Part shown: positions 1 to 6,447 of the stretch, piece after piece
How the letters are laid out: every line of letters starts with the position of its first letter
How positions within the stretch are numbered: the stretch's first letter is position 1
Source: Lachnospiraceae bacterium
GTDB lineage: Bacteria; Bacillota; Clostridia; Lachnospirales; Lachnospiraceae
Direction: 5' to 3'
DNA length: 6,784 bases
Assembly (NCBI GenBank): GCA_017476305.1
Contig: JAFVAA010000311.1
Location: 1-6,784 of the forward strand
Notes under the pieces: model-generated
The model's input: the letters and a program-made list of their open reading frames with translations, nothing else
Database searches by the model: none
Told to the model about the DNA's origin: nothing
Made by a program: the position numbers and the translations under genes

Positions 1-203
1 AGGTGAAAAAAACAGAGGTGAAAAATATAACTGTGAAGAAAGCTGATGAAAAGTGCACCGCTGTAAAGAAGGAGGATGAAAAAAAGCCGGATGTAAAAGG
101 AACAGGTGGAAAGGAAACCGATACCAGGGAAAAAAATGGGAACAAGTCGGGGAGTAAAAAGAAAAACAGATCGAAGAGAAATAGAAAAAAGAGCGGAAAG
201 TAA
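1..203 (+). CDS. C-terminal lysine-rich tail of a protein starting upstream (partial)
   Basis: An open frame enters from the left edge and stops at TAA 201-203. The visible 66 or so residues are about one third lysine, with many Glu/Asp in the first half and a purely basic last 20 residues rich in Lys, Arg, Ser and Asn. Repeating pieces such as VKK-x-DEK occur twice early on. A GTG at position 3 could serve as a start, but no ribosome binding site is visible before it, so I read this as the disordered tail of a longer protein. Basic C-terminal tails of this kind are known from RNA-binding enzymes such as RNase R and DEAD-box helicases, but nothing here identifies the family. The following 208 bases up to ilvB show no clear terminator. 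Confidence 0.55.
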   Translation, partial: VKKTEVKNITVKKADEKCTAVKKEDEKKPDVKGTGGKETDTREKNGNKSGSKKKNRSKRNRKKSGK

Positions 204-411
204 AAATAAAATCCAATCGGGGATGGGGAAAATGCCTTATGTTTCACACAGTGAGGTCAAAATGGTGGAATGTAAGGTATTTCCTTTTGGTTATGGATTA
301 CTCTTCACAGGCTTCTGGTACAGCGGCAATGAAAGAATGGATATATTCATGAGGATATGTCTGATGATGTGCCAGGTGTTTTAAGAATGATGATATCAGG
401 GGGAAAGAAAA

Positions 412-2136
412 TTGGCAATGGTAAAAGGGACAGAGATTATTGTAAAGGCTTTGAAAGAAGAAAAGGTAGAGACATTATTTGCCTATCCGGGAGGACAGGC
501 TGTGGATATTTTTGATGCGCTGTATGGGGAGGAGGAAATCGATATCATTCTTCCGAGACATGAGCAGGCACTCGTGCATGCAGCGGACGGTTATGCACGT
601 TCGACGGGAAAGACCGGAGTCTGTCTGGTGACAAGTGGTCCGGGGGCTACGAATCTGGTGACGGGAATTGCTACGGCGAACTATGACAGTGTGCCGCTTG
701 TCTGTATCACGGGAGAGGTGCCTCTTAGCCTGATGGGGAATTATGCGTTTCAGGAGGTGGACATTGTATGAATTACAAACAGTGTATGTAAATATGCGGT
801 GACGGTGCGGACCAGGGAGGAGCTTCCAAGGATTTTAAAGGAGGCATTCTATATCGCGAGAACCGGGAGACCGGGACCGGTGGTCGTGGATGTGCCAAAG
901 GTTATCCAGCAGGCATTGGGACCGGACGAATATCCAAAGGAGGTCAATATTCGCGGATATAAACCAAATGAAAGTGTGCATATGGGACAGATCAAAAAGG
1001 CAGTCAGTATGTTAAAGAAAGCAAAAAGACCACTGTTTTTAATCGGTGGCGGAGTAAATATTTCCGGTGCGAATGCAGAGATGAAGGAGCTGGCAGAAAG
1101 GACAGGTGTGCCGGTCATTACGACCATTATGGGAAAGGGAGCCATTCCGACTTCACATGAGCTTTATATGGGAAATATCGGAATCCATGGGAGCTATGCG
1201 GCAAATCATGCTGTGGCAGAATGTGATGTGCTTTTTTCCATCGGTACGAGATTTAATGACAGAATTACAGGAAAGATCGAGGAATTTGCGAAGGATGCAA
1301 AGATTATCCATATAGATGTAGATGCAGCATCTATTTCGAAAAATATTGTAGTGGATATTCCAATCGTAGCGGATGCGAAACTGGCTATCGAAAAGCTTTT
1401 GGATGAAGTACCGAAGTTAGAAATTCAGGCATGGACGGAACAGGTCAGGGGCTGGAAGAAGGAGCATCCGATTACGATGGAAAACTATGAAGGTTTGACA
1501 CCGGAAAAAATTATCCGTTATATCAATGAACATTTTGAAAGACCAATCATCACGACAGATGTCGGGCAGAACCAGCTTTGGGCGACACAGTACATTGAAC
1601 TGGAGGGAAACAGACAGTTTCTGACCTCCGGGGGCTTAGGAACGATGGGATATGGATTTCCGGCTGCGATTGGAGCGAAGCTTGGCAATCCGGATACGCC
1701 GGTAATTGCTATTTCCGGGGATGGCGGGATGCAGATGAATATACAGGAGCTGGCGACAGCGGTTACTTTGGAGCTTCCTTTGATTTTGGTCGTACTGAAC
1801 AATGGATATCTGGGAAATGTCAGACAGTGGCAGGAACTTTTTTACGGAAAACGGTATTCGAGTACCTGTTTGCGGTATCGCAGAAGCTGTGAAAGAAGGT
1901 GTCAGGATTCGAGGGAGGCTTGTCCTCCGTATACACCGGATTTTGTGAAACTGGCAGAAAGCTATGATGCGTATGGAATTCGGATTTCAAAACCGGAGGA
2001 GCTAAAGGAGGCATTTGATTATGCGCTTTCACATAAAAATGCGCCTACGATCATTGAATGTCTGATTGAACCGGAAGCAAATGTTTTTCCGATGGTTCCG
2101 ACCGGGAATACACTGGGGGATATGATTTTAGGATAA
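412..2136 (+). pseudogene. ilvB: Acetolactate synthase catalytic (large) subunit, interrupted by an in-frame TGA
   Basis: The product would condense two pyruvates to 2-acetolactate (or pyruvate plus 2-oxobutyrate to acetohydroxybutyrate) using ThDP, Mg and FAD, in the cytoplasm, as the first common step of valine/leucine/isoleucine synthesis. The frame spans 575 codons including the final stop, normal for the family. In order: the N-terminal ThDP-binding domain with YPGG (25-28) and the catalytic-glutamate motif RHEQA (Glu51); the central domain with LIGGG (about 210) and GTRFNDR (about 278-284); and the C-terminal ThDP domain with GDG (436-438) and NN (463-464). Codon 120 (769-771) is TGA, where relatives read Gly in a DIVGIT-like motif; GGA to TGA is a single-base change and the frame continues unchanged after it. 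No good in-frame restart with a ribosome binding site follows, so the separate halves should not form an enzyme. A Cys-rich insert lies at 486-504. The start is TTG 412, about 8 nt after AGGGGG at 398-403; ATG 418 is the alternative. ilvN follows after 231 nt. A sequencing error is not excluded. Confidence 0.9.
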
Positions 2137-2294
2137 AATAGTCGCGAAAGCAAAAGCAAGCGTTAGGATAGAGGCACTTATAAAAGCTTGCTTTTATAAG
2201 TGCCTCTATCCTAATGCGACGCGTGCTCGCGCCCGAGGAAACCGAAGGTTTTCGAGTGTTTTGCTTTCGCAGCTGAGAGTATGATAAAATAGTC
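2132..2294. repeat. Nested palindromic repeat element flanked by 12-bp direct repeats, between ilvB and ilvN
   Basis: The 12-mer GATAAAATAGTC occurs at 2132-2143 (containing the ilvB stop codon) and exactly again at 2283-2294. Between them, a perfect 12-bp outer stem pairs 2144-2155 (GCGAAAGCAAAA) with 2259-2270. Inside it, 2163-2187 and 2190-2214 are perfect 25-bp inverted arms with a 2-base loop. The rest (2215-2258) is GC-rich and can form smaller hairpins. There is no U-tract after the big hairpin, so it is not a classical intrinsic terminator. The direct repeats and inverted arms suggest an inserted non-autonomous element or a genomic palindromic repeat unit. The outer arm begins exactly at the left direct repeat but ends 12 nt before the right one, so the boundaries are uncertain. 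In the ilvBN transcript this would be a very stable structure. Confidence 0.75.
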
Positions 2295-2312
2295 TCGTGC
2301 AGAGCACGAGAC
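2292..2312. repeat. 9-bp perfect hairpin upstream of ilvN
   Basis: GTCTCGTGC (2292-2300) pairs perfectly with GCACGAGAC (2304-2312) around the loop AGA. The left arm overlaps the second copy of the 12-bp direct repeat. It is followed by ATTATGTCC, not by a T-run, so a terminator role is not supported. It lies 55 nt before the ilvN start and would fold in the intercistronic RNA. Confidence 0.7.
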
Positions 2313-2367
2313 ATTATGTCCAAAAAGCATGGACAGAATTAGAGGAGACAAGGAGGAAAATCAAATC

Positions 2368-2880
2368 ATGGGGATGGAAATGAAGAAGCGGTATATCTCT
2401 CTTTATGTGGAAAACAGAATTGGAGTTTTGGCGAAAATTTCCGGACTGCTTGCCGGAAAATCCTATAACATGGATACACTTACTGTAGGGGAAACGGAGG
2501 ATCCTACCGTTTCCCGTATGACGATCGGTTTGACGATTGATGATATTACCTTTGAGCAGGTAAAAAAGCAGCTGAACCGTTGTGTCGTGGTCATCAAGGT
2601 CATGGATTTTTCAGAAATTCCCATTCATAAAAAGGAGCTTCTTTTCATCAAGGTTTCGGGCTGTGGGGAGAAGGATAAGGCCGAAGTCTTCCGGATTGCA
2701 CAGGCATTTGGCCTGGAGGTGATTGATTATGATAAAAGACGGGTGCTAGTACAGTGTGTGAAAACGGAAAGTGCGAACAATGATATGATTCGTTTGTTCA
2801 ATCAGACCTTTCCGAGCCGCATCGAAACAGTGCGCGGTGGAAGTGTGGCGATTGAGGCGATTTCTACAAGTGAGCAGTAG
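2368..2880 (+). CDS. ilvN: Acetolactate synthase small (regulatory) subunit
   Basis: This is the regulatory partner of the ilvB product: it stimulates the catalytic subunit and confers feedback inhibition by valine in the family. The 170 residues match the usual size. An N-terminal ACT domain (about 8-80) carries ENRIGVLAKISGLLAGKSYNM, the usual effector-site region, then TLTVGETEDP and SRMTI. The C-terminal small-subunit domain (about 88-160) contains KELLFIKV, the RIAQAFGLEVIDY segment and the RTGSVAIE-like ending RGGSVAIE. The ATG at 2368 is chosen because AGGAGG (2351-2356) lies upstream at an acceptable spacing of 11 nt; an upstream in-frame ATG at 2329 would place this Shine-Dalgarno inside the gene. 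No separate promoter is obvious between ilvB and ilvN, so co-transcription is likely. The gene itself looks intact, in contrast to ilvB. Confidence 0.93.
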   Translation: MGMEMKKRYISLYVENRIGVLAKISGLLAGKSYNMDTLTVGETEDPTVSRMTIGLTIDDITFEQVKKQLNRCVVVIKVMDFSEIPIHKKELLFIKVSGCGEKDKAEVFRIAQAFGLEVIDYDKRRVLVQCVKTESANNDMIRLFNQTFPSRIETVRGGSVAIEAISTSEQ

Positions 2881-2915
2881 TCTTTTTCGTTTTTGCCGCC
2901 TCTTCATGAATGAAA

Positions 2916-4340
2916 TCAATGTTGGTTTTGTTCATGAGCCTGCGTCAGTCGTAAGCCTTTCGGGTAGTGGTTTTTTAGAGTACCGTGGTCTGCTTTTCCC
3001 CATCCGAGGGAGAACCCGTCGTAGCAGACTAAAACCCAGCCCTTGAGAGAAGAATCGCAGGAGATGGTTTCTCCGTGAAGATAAGCCTTAGCTGTATTCC
3101 CGTCAGATTCCACACTTTGAAAAACATCTGCAGGGGAAGCAGCTTTTGCCAGGGCGTGAGATGGTTCAAAACGGTTCTTTTTTAAGGTGCCGAGATGAAG
3201 CCCCGCACGGACGGTTTTCAGTCCGTCAAAGAAGTTCATGTGTTCCGGGACGAGATAAAGCTCCTCTCCAAAATATTCGTAGCGGATATCTTTTTTCGAA
3301 AGAGTATGCGAGAGGATGCTGTCTGCATTTTTAAAATAATTTTTGACAAAAAGAAGATAGTCGGAAGGTAGTTTTGATTCCGTCTTTTTCTTTTTTTTCG
3401 CATTTTTTTTCTGCCATTTTTCTTTTGGATTTTTCGAAATTTCTGCTCCTGCTTCTTTTTTCAGGCGCGCCGCAAAATGCCCCTCTCCCTTTAATTTATG
3501 CGGAAAAAGACGCATGGATCCTGTAATGCCTTTGCCGGATACAATTCCGGTATTTTCCGGGAAAAAATTTTGCCAGTTTTCTAAAGTAAAATCCGGATAT
3601 TTTTCTAAGAACCAGCGTATCATATTTTCATTTTCTTCTTCGGAAAAGGTGCAGGTAGAATATACGAGCGTTCCACCGGGCTTTAGCATTTTTTCTGCAC
3701 ACTCTAAAATCATCTGCTGTCTTTCGGCACATTTTTTCACCTGTTCTTTTGACCACTCATTGATGGCTGTTTCATCTTTACGAAACATTCCTTCTCCGGA
3801 GCAGGGGGCGTCTACTAAAATTTTATCAAAAAATTTTGGAAAATGCGCTGCCATTTTTTCCGGAGCTTCGTTTGTAACTACAGCATTTGTCGTGCCAAAG
3901 CGTTCTAAATTTTCTGCTGAAATTCTGGCGCGCGAGGAGATGATTTCATTTGAAACCAGAAGCCCCTCTCCCAAAAGTCCGGCAGCAATCTGTGTGGATT
4001 TTCCACCCGGAGCGGCACACAGATCACAGACGATTTCGCCTGGAGAAGGGGCGAGAAGGGATACCACGGACATGGCACTTGGTTCCTGGATATAGTAGGC
4101 ACCGGCTGCATGAAGAGGGTGTCTTCCCGGATGTTCTTCGTAAGAAGCATAAAAGCCTTCCGGACACCATGGGACGGGAGAAAGAGAAAATGGCAGCTTC
4201 TCCACCGTTTCCGGCTTCATTTTTAACAGATTGAGACGGAGCCCATAGGCTCTTTCTTCTTCATAGCTTTTGAAAAAACGGACAGCCTCTGTGCCTAAAA
4301 AATGTTCCATCTGTGTACAAAAATCCTGTGGCAGGTTCAT
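2916..4340 (-). CDS. rsmF: RsmF-like rRNA cytosine-C5 methyltransferase (RsmB/NOP2/Sun family)
   Basis: This is an S-adenosylmethionine-dependent enzyme that methylates C5 of a cytosine in RNA, most likely 16S rRNA. The 474 residues hold a short N-terminal region, then a Rossmann-fold methyltransferase with CAAPGGKS (108-115, SAM binding), DAPCSGEGMFRK (177-188, with the release cysteine Cys180) and STCTF with the nucleophile Cys230. RLFPHKLKGEGHF at 277-289 is typical of the RsmF/YebU branch. A lysine-rich linker (about 302-320) leads to a C-terminal region of about 150 residues, matching the extra RNA-binding (PUA-like) C-terminus of RsmF proteins. The start ATG at 4338-4340 is preceded, on the minus strand, by AAAGGA at good spacing. 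The gene converges on ilvN with only 35 nt between the stops and no visible intrinsic terminator in the gap. The exact target nucleotide cannot be read from sequence, so the symbol is by family resemblance. The linker codons include two A8 runs. Confidence 0.88.
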   Translation of the reverse strand: MNLPQDFCTQMEHFLGTEAVRFFKSYEEERAYGLRLNLLKMKPETVEKLPFSLSPVPWCPEGFYASYEEHPGRHPLHAAGAYYIQEPSAMSVVSLLAPSPGEIVCDLCAAPGGKSTQIAAGLLGEGLLVSNEIISSRARISAENLERFGTTNAVVTNEAPEKMAAHFPKFFDKILVDAPCSGEGMFRKDETAINEWSKEQVKKCAERQQMILECAEKMLKPGGTLVYSTCTFSEEENENMIRWFLEKYPDFTLENWQNFFPENTGIVSGKGITGSMRLFPHKLKGEGHFAARLKKEAGAEISKNPKEKWQKKNAKKKKKTESKLPSDYLLFVKNYFKNADSILSHTLSKKDIRYEYFGEELYLVPEHMNFFDGLKTVRAGLHLGTLKKNRFEPSHALAKAASPADVFQSVESDGNTAKAYLHGETISCDSSLKGWVLVCYDGFSLGWGKADHGTLKNHYPKGLRLTQAHEQNQH

Positions 4341-4378
4341 GGTATTCCTTTCTTTTTAGAGATATACTATACTTGCTA

Positions 4379-4411
4379 AGGAACTGTTAGCAGTAACGAT
4401 TAACAGTTCCT
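4379..4411. repeat. 11-bp inverted repeat between the DUF4867-type gene and the rsmF-like gene
   Basis: AGGAACTGTTA (4379-4389) and TAACAGTTCCT (4401-4411) are perfect inverted arms around an 11-nt loop. The right arm extends into ACAGTTCCTAACG (4403-4415), which recurs exactly at 5115-5127. On the minus strand it lies about 40 to 70 nt before the rsmF-like start, close to a possible TATAGT -10 hexamer (4366-4371), where a regulator could bind. There is no T-run on either side, so it is not a convincing terminator for the upstream minus-strand gene. Confidence 0.65.
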
Positions 4412-4436
4412 AACGGAATTAACGGTAAGCATTTTG

Positions 4437-5075
4437 TTATATAAGATCTGCAATATCAACATTTTCGCCGGTGATTCCGATATGTGCGCCCTGCTTTGCT
4501 TCGTCAGAGTCTTTGTGGGCGATCAGCCATTTATTTCTCGCCCAGAGCCATTTATCCTCTTCGTTCTTTGGCGTGATATCCGGCTTGTCCTCGTTTGTAA
4601 ATTTCGGAAGGACTATGATGACACGGAACCCTTCGCCTTTTTTCGCACTGCATGGAGCGTAGTGAAGGGTGGTGGCATAGAGCTCTACGCCGGTTCCCTT
4701 TGGACATAGGAAAGCTTCTGTCTTTTCGGCAGCGATTTCGCCGTCTATGATATCCTGTTCTTTCGCTACCAGAAGAATCGCGTCGTCCGCAGCAATGTCG
4801 ATCTCGCTGTCCCTGTGGTATTCATAACAGTTCAATTTCGTGTTGGTTCCATTGCAATAACCAATCTGGATGGGCATTCCGCCATAACAGTTATTTTTTA
4901 AATCCTCGAAGACAGGGAGCTTTTCCAAAATCTCCACAGAGGGAACATAGATTACGGAATCTGCCGGTTTTTCAGAGTTCTCCTCTAAAGTTTTTAAAAG
5001 TTCGGAAAAATCATATCCCTCGATTACTTTTCCATAGGCAGCAAAAGCTTTGTCAAATACTGATTGAATCTGCAT
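4437..5075 (-). CDS. DUF4867-type cupin-like protein of unknown function
   Basis: The 212-residue protein resembles the DUF4867 family of Firmicutes, recalled from overall sequence character and not searched. It has no signal peptide or membrane segment and should be cytoplasmic. The middle looks like a cupin beta-barrel: EYHRDSEI (85-92) supplies His87 and Glu91, and GTGVELYATTLHYAPC (127-142) supplies His138, a plausible metal-binding set. ILLV (100-103) and FRVIIVLPKF (150-159) would be barrel strands. The C-terminal 45 residues are charged and Trp-rich (WLWARNKW, 176-183). The ATG at 5073-5075 is preceded on the minus strand by TGGAGGA at 6-8 nt, a strong ribosome binding site. The gene lies upstream of the rsmF-like gene on the same strand with a 96-nt gap, so co-transcription is possible but not shown. 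No substrate can be assigned. Confidence 0.75.
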   Translation of the reverse strand: MQIQSVFDKAFAAYGKVIEGYDFSELLKTLEENSEKPADSVIYVPSVEILEKLPVFEDLKNNCYGGMPIQIGYCNGTNTKLNCYEYHRDSEIDIAADDAILLVAKEQDIIDGEIAAEKTEAFLCPKGTGVELYATTLHYAPCSAKKGEGFRVIIVLPKFTNEDKPDITPKNEEDKWLWARNKWLIAHKDSDEAKQGAHIGITGENVDIADLI

Positions 5076-5111
5076 AAAAAATCCTCCATTCTATTTAAAA
5101 TTTCTAAAGTA

Positions 5112-5248
5112 TGCACAGTTCCTAACGAAATGCACTTCCTTTTGATATAAAATCACGAAATAATTTGCATGATAAGTGTTCCAATCCTTATTATATCATA
5201 TCTATATATAGTTAGGAAAGAAAAATTTGCAAATTGCACAGTTCCTAA
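5112..5248. repeat. Pair of identical 14-mers TGCACAGTTCCTAA with an inverted GTTAGGAA between them
   Basis: TGCACAGTTCCTAA occurs at 5112-5125 and again at 5235-5248, in the same orientation and 123 bp apart. The reverse motif GTTAGGAA sits at 5211-5218, complementary to TTCCTAAC at 5119-5126. A related copy, ACAGTTCCTAACG, lies at 4403-4415 on the other side of the DUF4867-type gene. The copies may be operators for one regulator or worn ends of a small repeat family; the sequence alone does not decide. Confidence 0.7.
5190..5218 (-). promoter_or_regulatory. Possible promoter of the DUF4867-type gene
   Basis: On the minus strand a perfect TATAAT -10 lies at 5190-5195. Seventeen bases upstream is TTCCTA (5213-5218), a poor -35 that overlaps the GTTAGGAA motif. 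Transcription would begin near 5183, giving a leader of about 110 nt. A weak -35 overlapping a repeated motif would fit activator or repressor control, but that is inference. Confidence 0.4.
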
Positions 5249-5320
5249 TTGCCATTATCCTTTTTCAGCTTTGCAGATTTAAAATGTAAGATTCGGGTTG
5301 TTAAAAGCAAGAAAAAGGGC

Positions 5321-5349
5321 TTGAAATATTTGGAAAATAATTGCATAAT
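5321..5349 (+). promoter_or_regulatory. Sigma-A-type promoter of the Big2 protein gene
   Basis: TTGAAA (5321-5326) and CATAAT (5344-5349) are separated by exactly 17 bp, a near-consensus housekeeping promoter. The predicted transcription start is near 5356, about 44 nt before the ATG at 5400, with the strong Shine-Dalgarno GAGGAGGGG between them. Confidence 0.7.
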
Positions 5350-5399
5350 AGATATATAACTCTAAAAAATTGTATGGAACAGACGAGGAGGGGAAATAT

Positions 5400-6356
5400 A
5401 TGAAAACCCAAAAATTTCCGATGTTATCGGTGTGTTTAACAGCTGCGTTGGTATTTGGCAGTCTGGGTGGAGCAAATAGTAAGGATGCAGCTGCCAAGGC
5501 GAAACAGGATAAAAATGTAAAGCAGGTCAAGGTTACGAATCTGAGTGGAAAGAAATTGACCTTGGCGAAGGGAAAATCTTTTACGCTAAAGGTGAAAGTA
5601 GTTGCGAAAAAGAAGAAAGTAAGTCAGAAGGTTACTTTTAAGAGCAGTAATCAGAAGATCGTTTCCGTGAGTGCATCCGGTGTGATTAAGGCAAAGAAAA
5701 AGGGTACGGCGAATGTAACGGTCACATCAAAGGCAGATTCTTCGAAGACTTTTCAGATTAAAGTGACGGTTACGGAGAGTGTTCTGGTGTCTAAAATTGA
5801 GCTGAATCAGACCTCCCTTTCCCTTGATTTGAGCGATGAAGATTATCAGCTTACTGCAACGGTGTATCCTTCCAAGGCTTCGAAAAAAACGGTGAAGTGG
5901 TCCAGCTCTGATTCAGAGGTAGCTTCTGTTTCAAGTACCGGATTAGTCACTCCTGAGGATGAAGGTGAAGCAGTGATCACAGCAGCAGCGACCGATGGAA
6001 GTGGTGTGATTGCGACATGTACGGTAAAGGTTTCTGTTTCCGAAGATGATGCGGACGAGGAGGATGATGCTGATTACGACGATGAAACCGGTTACGATGA
6101 AGATGAAACTACGGATGATAGAAATACCGGAGATTCCCATGGTGATGAAGACACAGACGATGGAGACTTCGACGATGCGGATGGCGGTTACGATGGTGCA
6201 GACGATGCCGATGATGGCTATGATGATGCAGACGATGCTGATGATGAGTTCGATGATGCTGATGATGAGTTTGATGATGCCGATGGTGATTTAGACGATG
6301 AGGAAGATGCCGATGAGGATTCAGATTCTGAAAGCGATCTGTCAGATGAGGAGTAG
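5400..6356 (+). CDS. Secreted protein with two Big2 (bacterial Ig-like) domains and an Asp/Glu-rich tail
   Basis: The 318-residue protein starts with a signal peptide: MKTQK, a hydrophobic stretch to about residue 23, and probable cleavage near 25-32. A basic segment leads into a first Ig-like domain (about 42-125, with VTFKSSNQKIVSVSASGVIKAKKKGTANVTV) and a second (about 131-213, with VKWSSSDSEVASVSSTGLVT). Both carry the Big2 pattern of a serine pair, a V-S-V strand, a G-turn and an A-x-V-T strand. Residues 215-318 are almost entirely Asp, Glu, Ala, Gly, Tyr/Phe and Ser, with tandem repeats. No LPXTG motif, transmembrane segment, SLH or choline-binding domain is visible, so the protein is probably released or held by charge. 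Big2 domains usually serve in surface adhesion or as spacers; the acidic tail could bind Ca or the basic first half. The start at 5400 is preferred over an in-frame ATG at 5370 because GAGGAGGGG (5385-5393) precedes it and the signal peptide then begins correctly. It is monocistronic between its own promoter and terminator. Confidence 0.85.
   Translation: MKTQKFPMLSVCLTAALVFGSLGGANSKDAAAKAKQDKNVKQVKVTNLSGKKLTLAKGKSFTLKVKVVAKKKKVSQKVTFKSSNQKIVSVSASGVIKAKKKGTANVTVTSKADSSKTFQIKVTVTESVLVSKIELNQTSLSLDLSDEDYQLTATVYPSKASKKTVKWSSSDSEVASVSSTGLVTPEDEGEAVITAAATDGSGVIATCTVKVSVSEDDADEEDDADYDDETGYDEDETTDDRNTGDSHGDEDTDDGDFDDADGGYDGADDADDGYDDADDADDEFDDADDEFDDADGDLDDEEDADEDSDSESDLSDEE
6186..6287 (+). repeat. 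Tandem coding repeats in the acidic tail (2 x 30 bp, then 2 x 21 bp)
   Basis: Two 30-bp units (6186-6215 and 6216-6245, 26 of 30 identical) encode GYDGADDADD and GYDDADDADD. They are followed by two 21-bp units (6246-6266 and 6267-6287, 18 of 21 identical) encoding EFDDADD and EFDDADG. The 21-bp unit resembles a shortened 30-bp unit. Differences are mostly at third codon positions, so the repeats are old enough to have drifted while keeping the acidic protein sequence. Confidence 0.8.
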
Positions 6357-6402
6357 ATGGATTCGTAAAGAAGGGCATAGGAATTATCTGTAAAAAATTT
6401 AT

Positions 6403-6447
6403 AAAAATGACTGATATTTGCGGTTTGCAAGGTCGGTCATTTTTTTT
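6403..6447 (+). terminator. Intrinsic terminator after the Big2 protein gene
   Basis: AAAAATGACTGA (6403-6414) pairs with the segment 6433-6444, with one G-U pair, and an inner TTGC/GCAA stem (6418-6421 with 6427-6430) sits in the loop. The hairpin ends in a run of eight T (6440-6447). It begins 46 nt after the stop codon. The A-run on the left side means it may also work on the minus strand. Confidence 0.75.

Larger units (their letters stand above)
5076..5399. other. Divergent intergenic region with repeated motifs and promoters
   Basis: No gene is supported in these 324 bases. The region is AT-rich and separates the minus-strand DUF4867-type gene from the plus-strand Big2 gene. It holds the minus-strand ribosome binding site next to 5076, two identical copies of TGCACAGTTCCTAA (5112 and 5235), one inverted GTTAGGAA (5211-5218), a probable minus-strand -10 (5190-5195), a good plus-strand promoter (5321-5349) and the plus-strand ribosome binding site GAGGAGGGG (5385-5393). 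Confidence 0.7.

Noticed and set aside
313..329. T-box-like motif TGGTACAGCGG upstream of ilvB
   Set aside because: It differs from the TGGNACCGCGG core, and no specifier stem, antiterminator partner or terminator hairpin was seen around it.
106..384. 92-codon plus-strand frame overlapping the lysine-rich tail and the ilvB upstream region
   Set aside because: It overlaps the lysine-rich reading frame, has no ribosome binding site, and its composition changes abruptly where the real frame ends.
337..384. Short Ile/Leu/Val-containing frame before ilvB as an attenuation leader peptide
   Set aside because: Only a few branched-chain codons, no good ribosome binding site, and no terminator-antiterminator hairpins before ilvB.
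768..791. Restart ATG overlapping the ilvB stop (ATGA) behind AGGAGG
   Set aside because: This ATG is in another frame and stops after seven codons, so it cannot restore the second half of the enzyme.
2051..2323. 90-codon minus-strand frame across the ilvB-ilvN spacer
   Set aside because: It runs through the perfect palindrome and the end of ilvB; the coding appearance comes from the repeat and not from a gene.
2881..2915. Bidirectional terminator between ilvN and the rsmF-like gene
   Set aside because: T-runs are present, but no convincing hairpin precedes them on either strand.
3514..4095. 193-codon plus-strand frame opposite the rsmF-like gene
   Set aside because: It is the antisense shadow of a well-supported methyltransferase and shows no recognisable domain.
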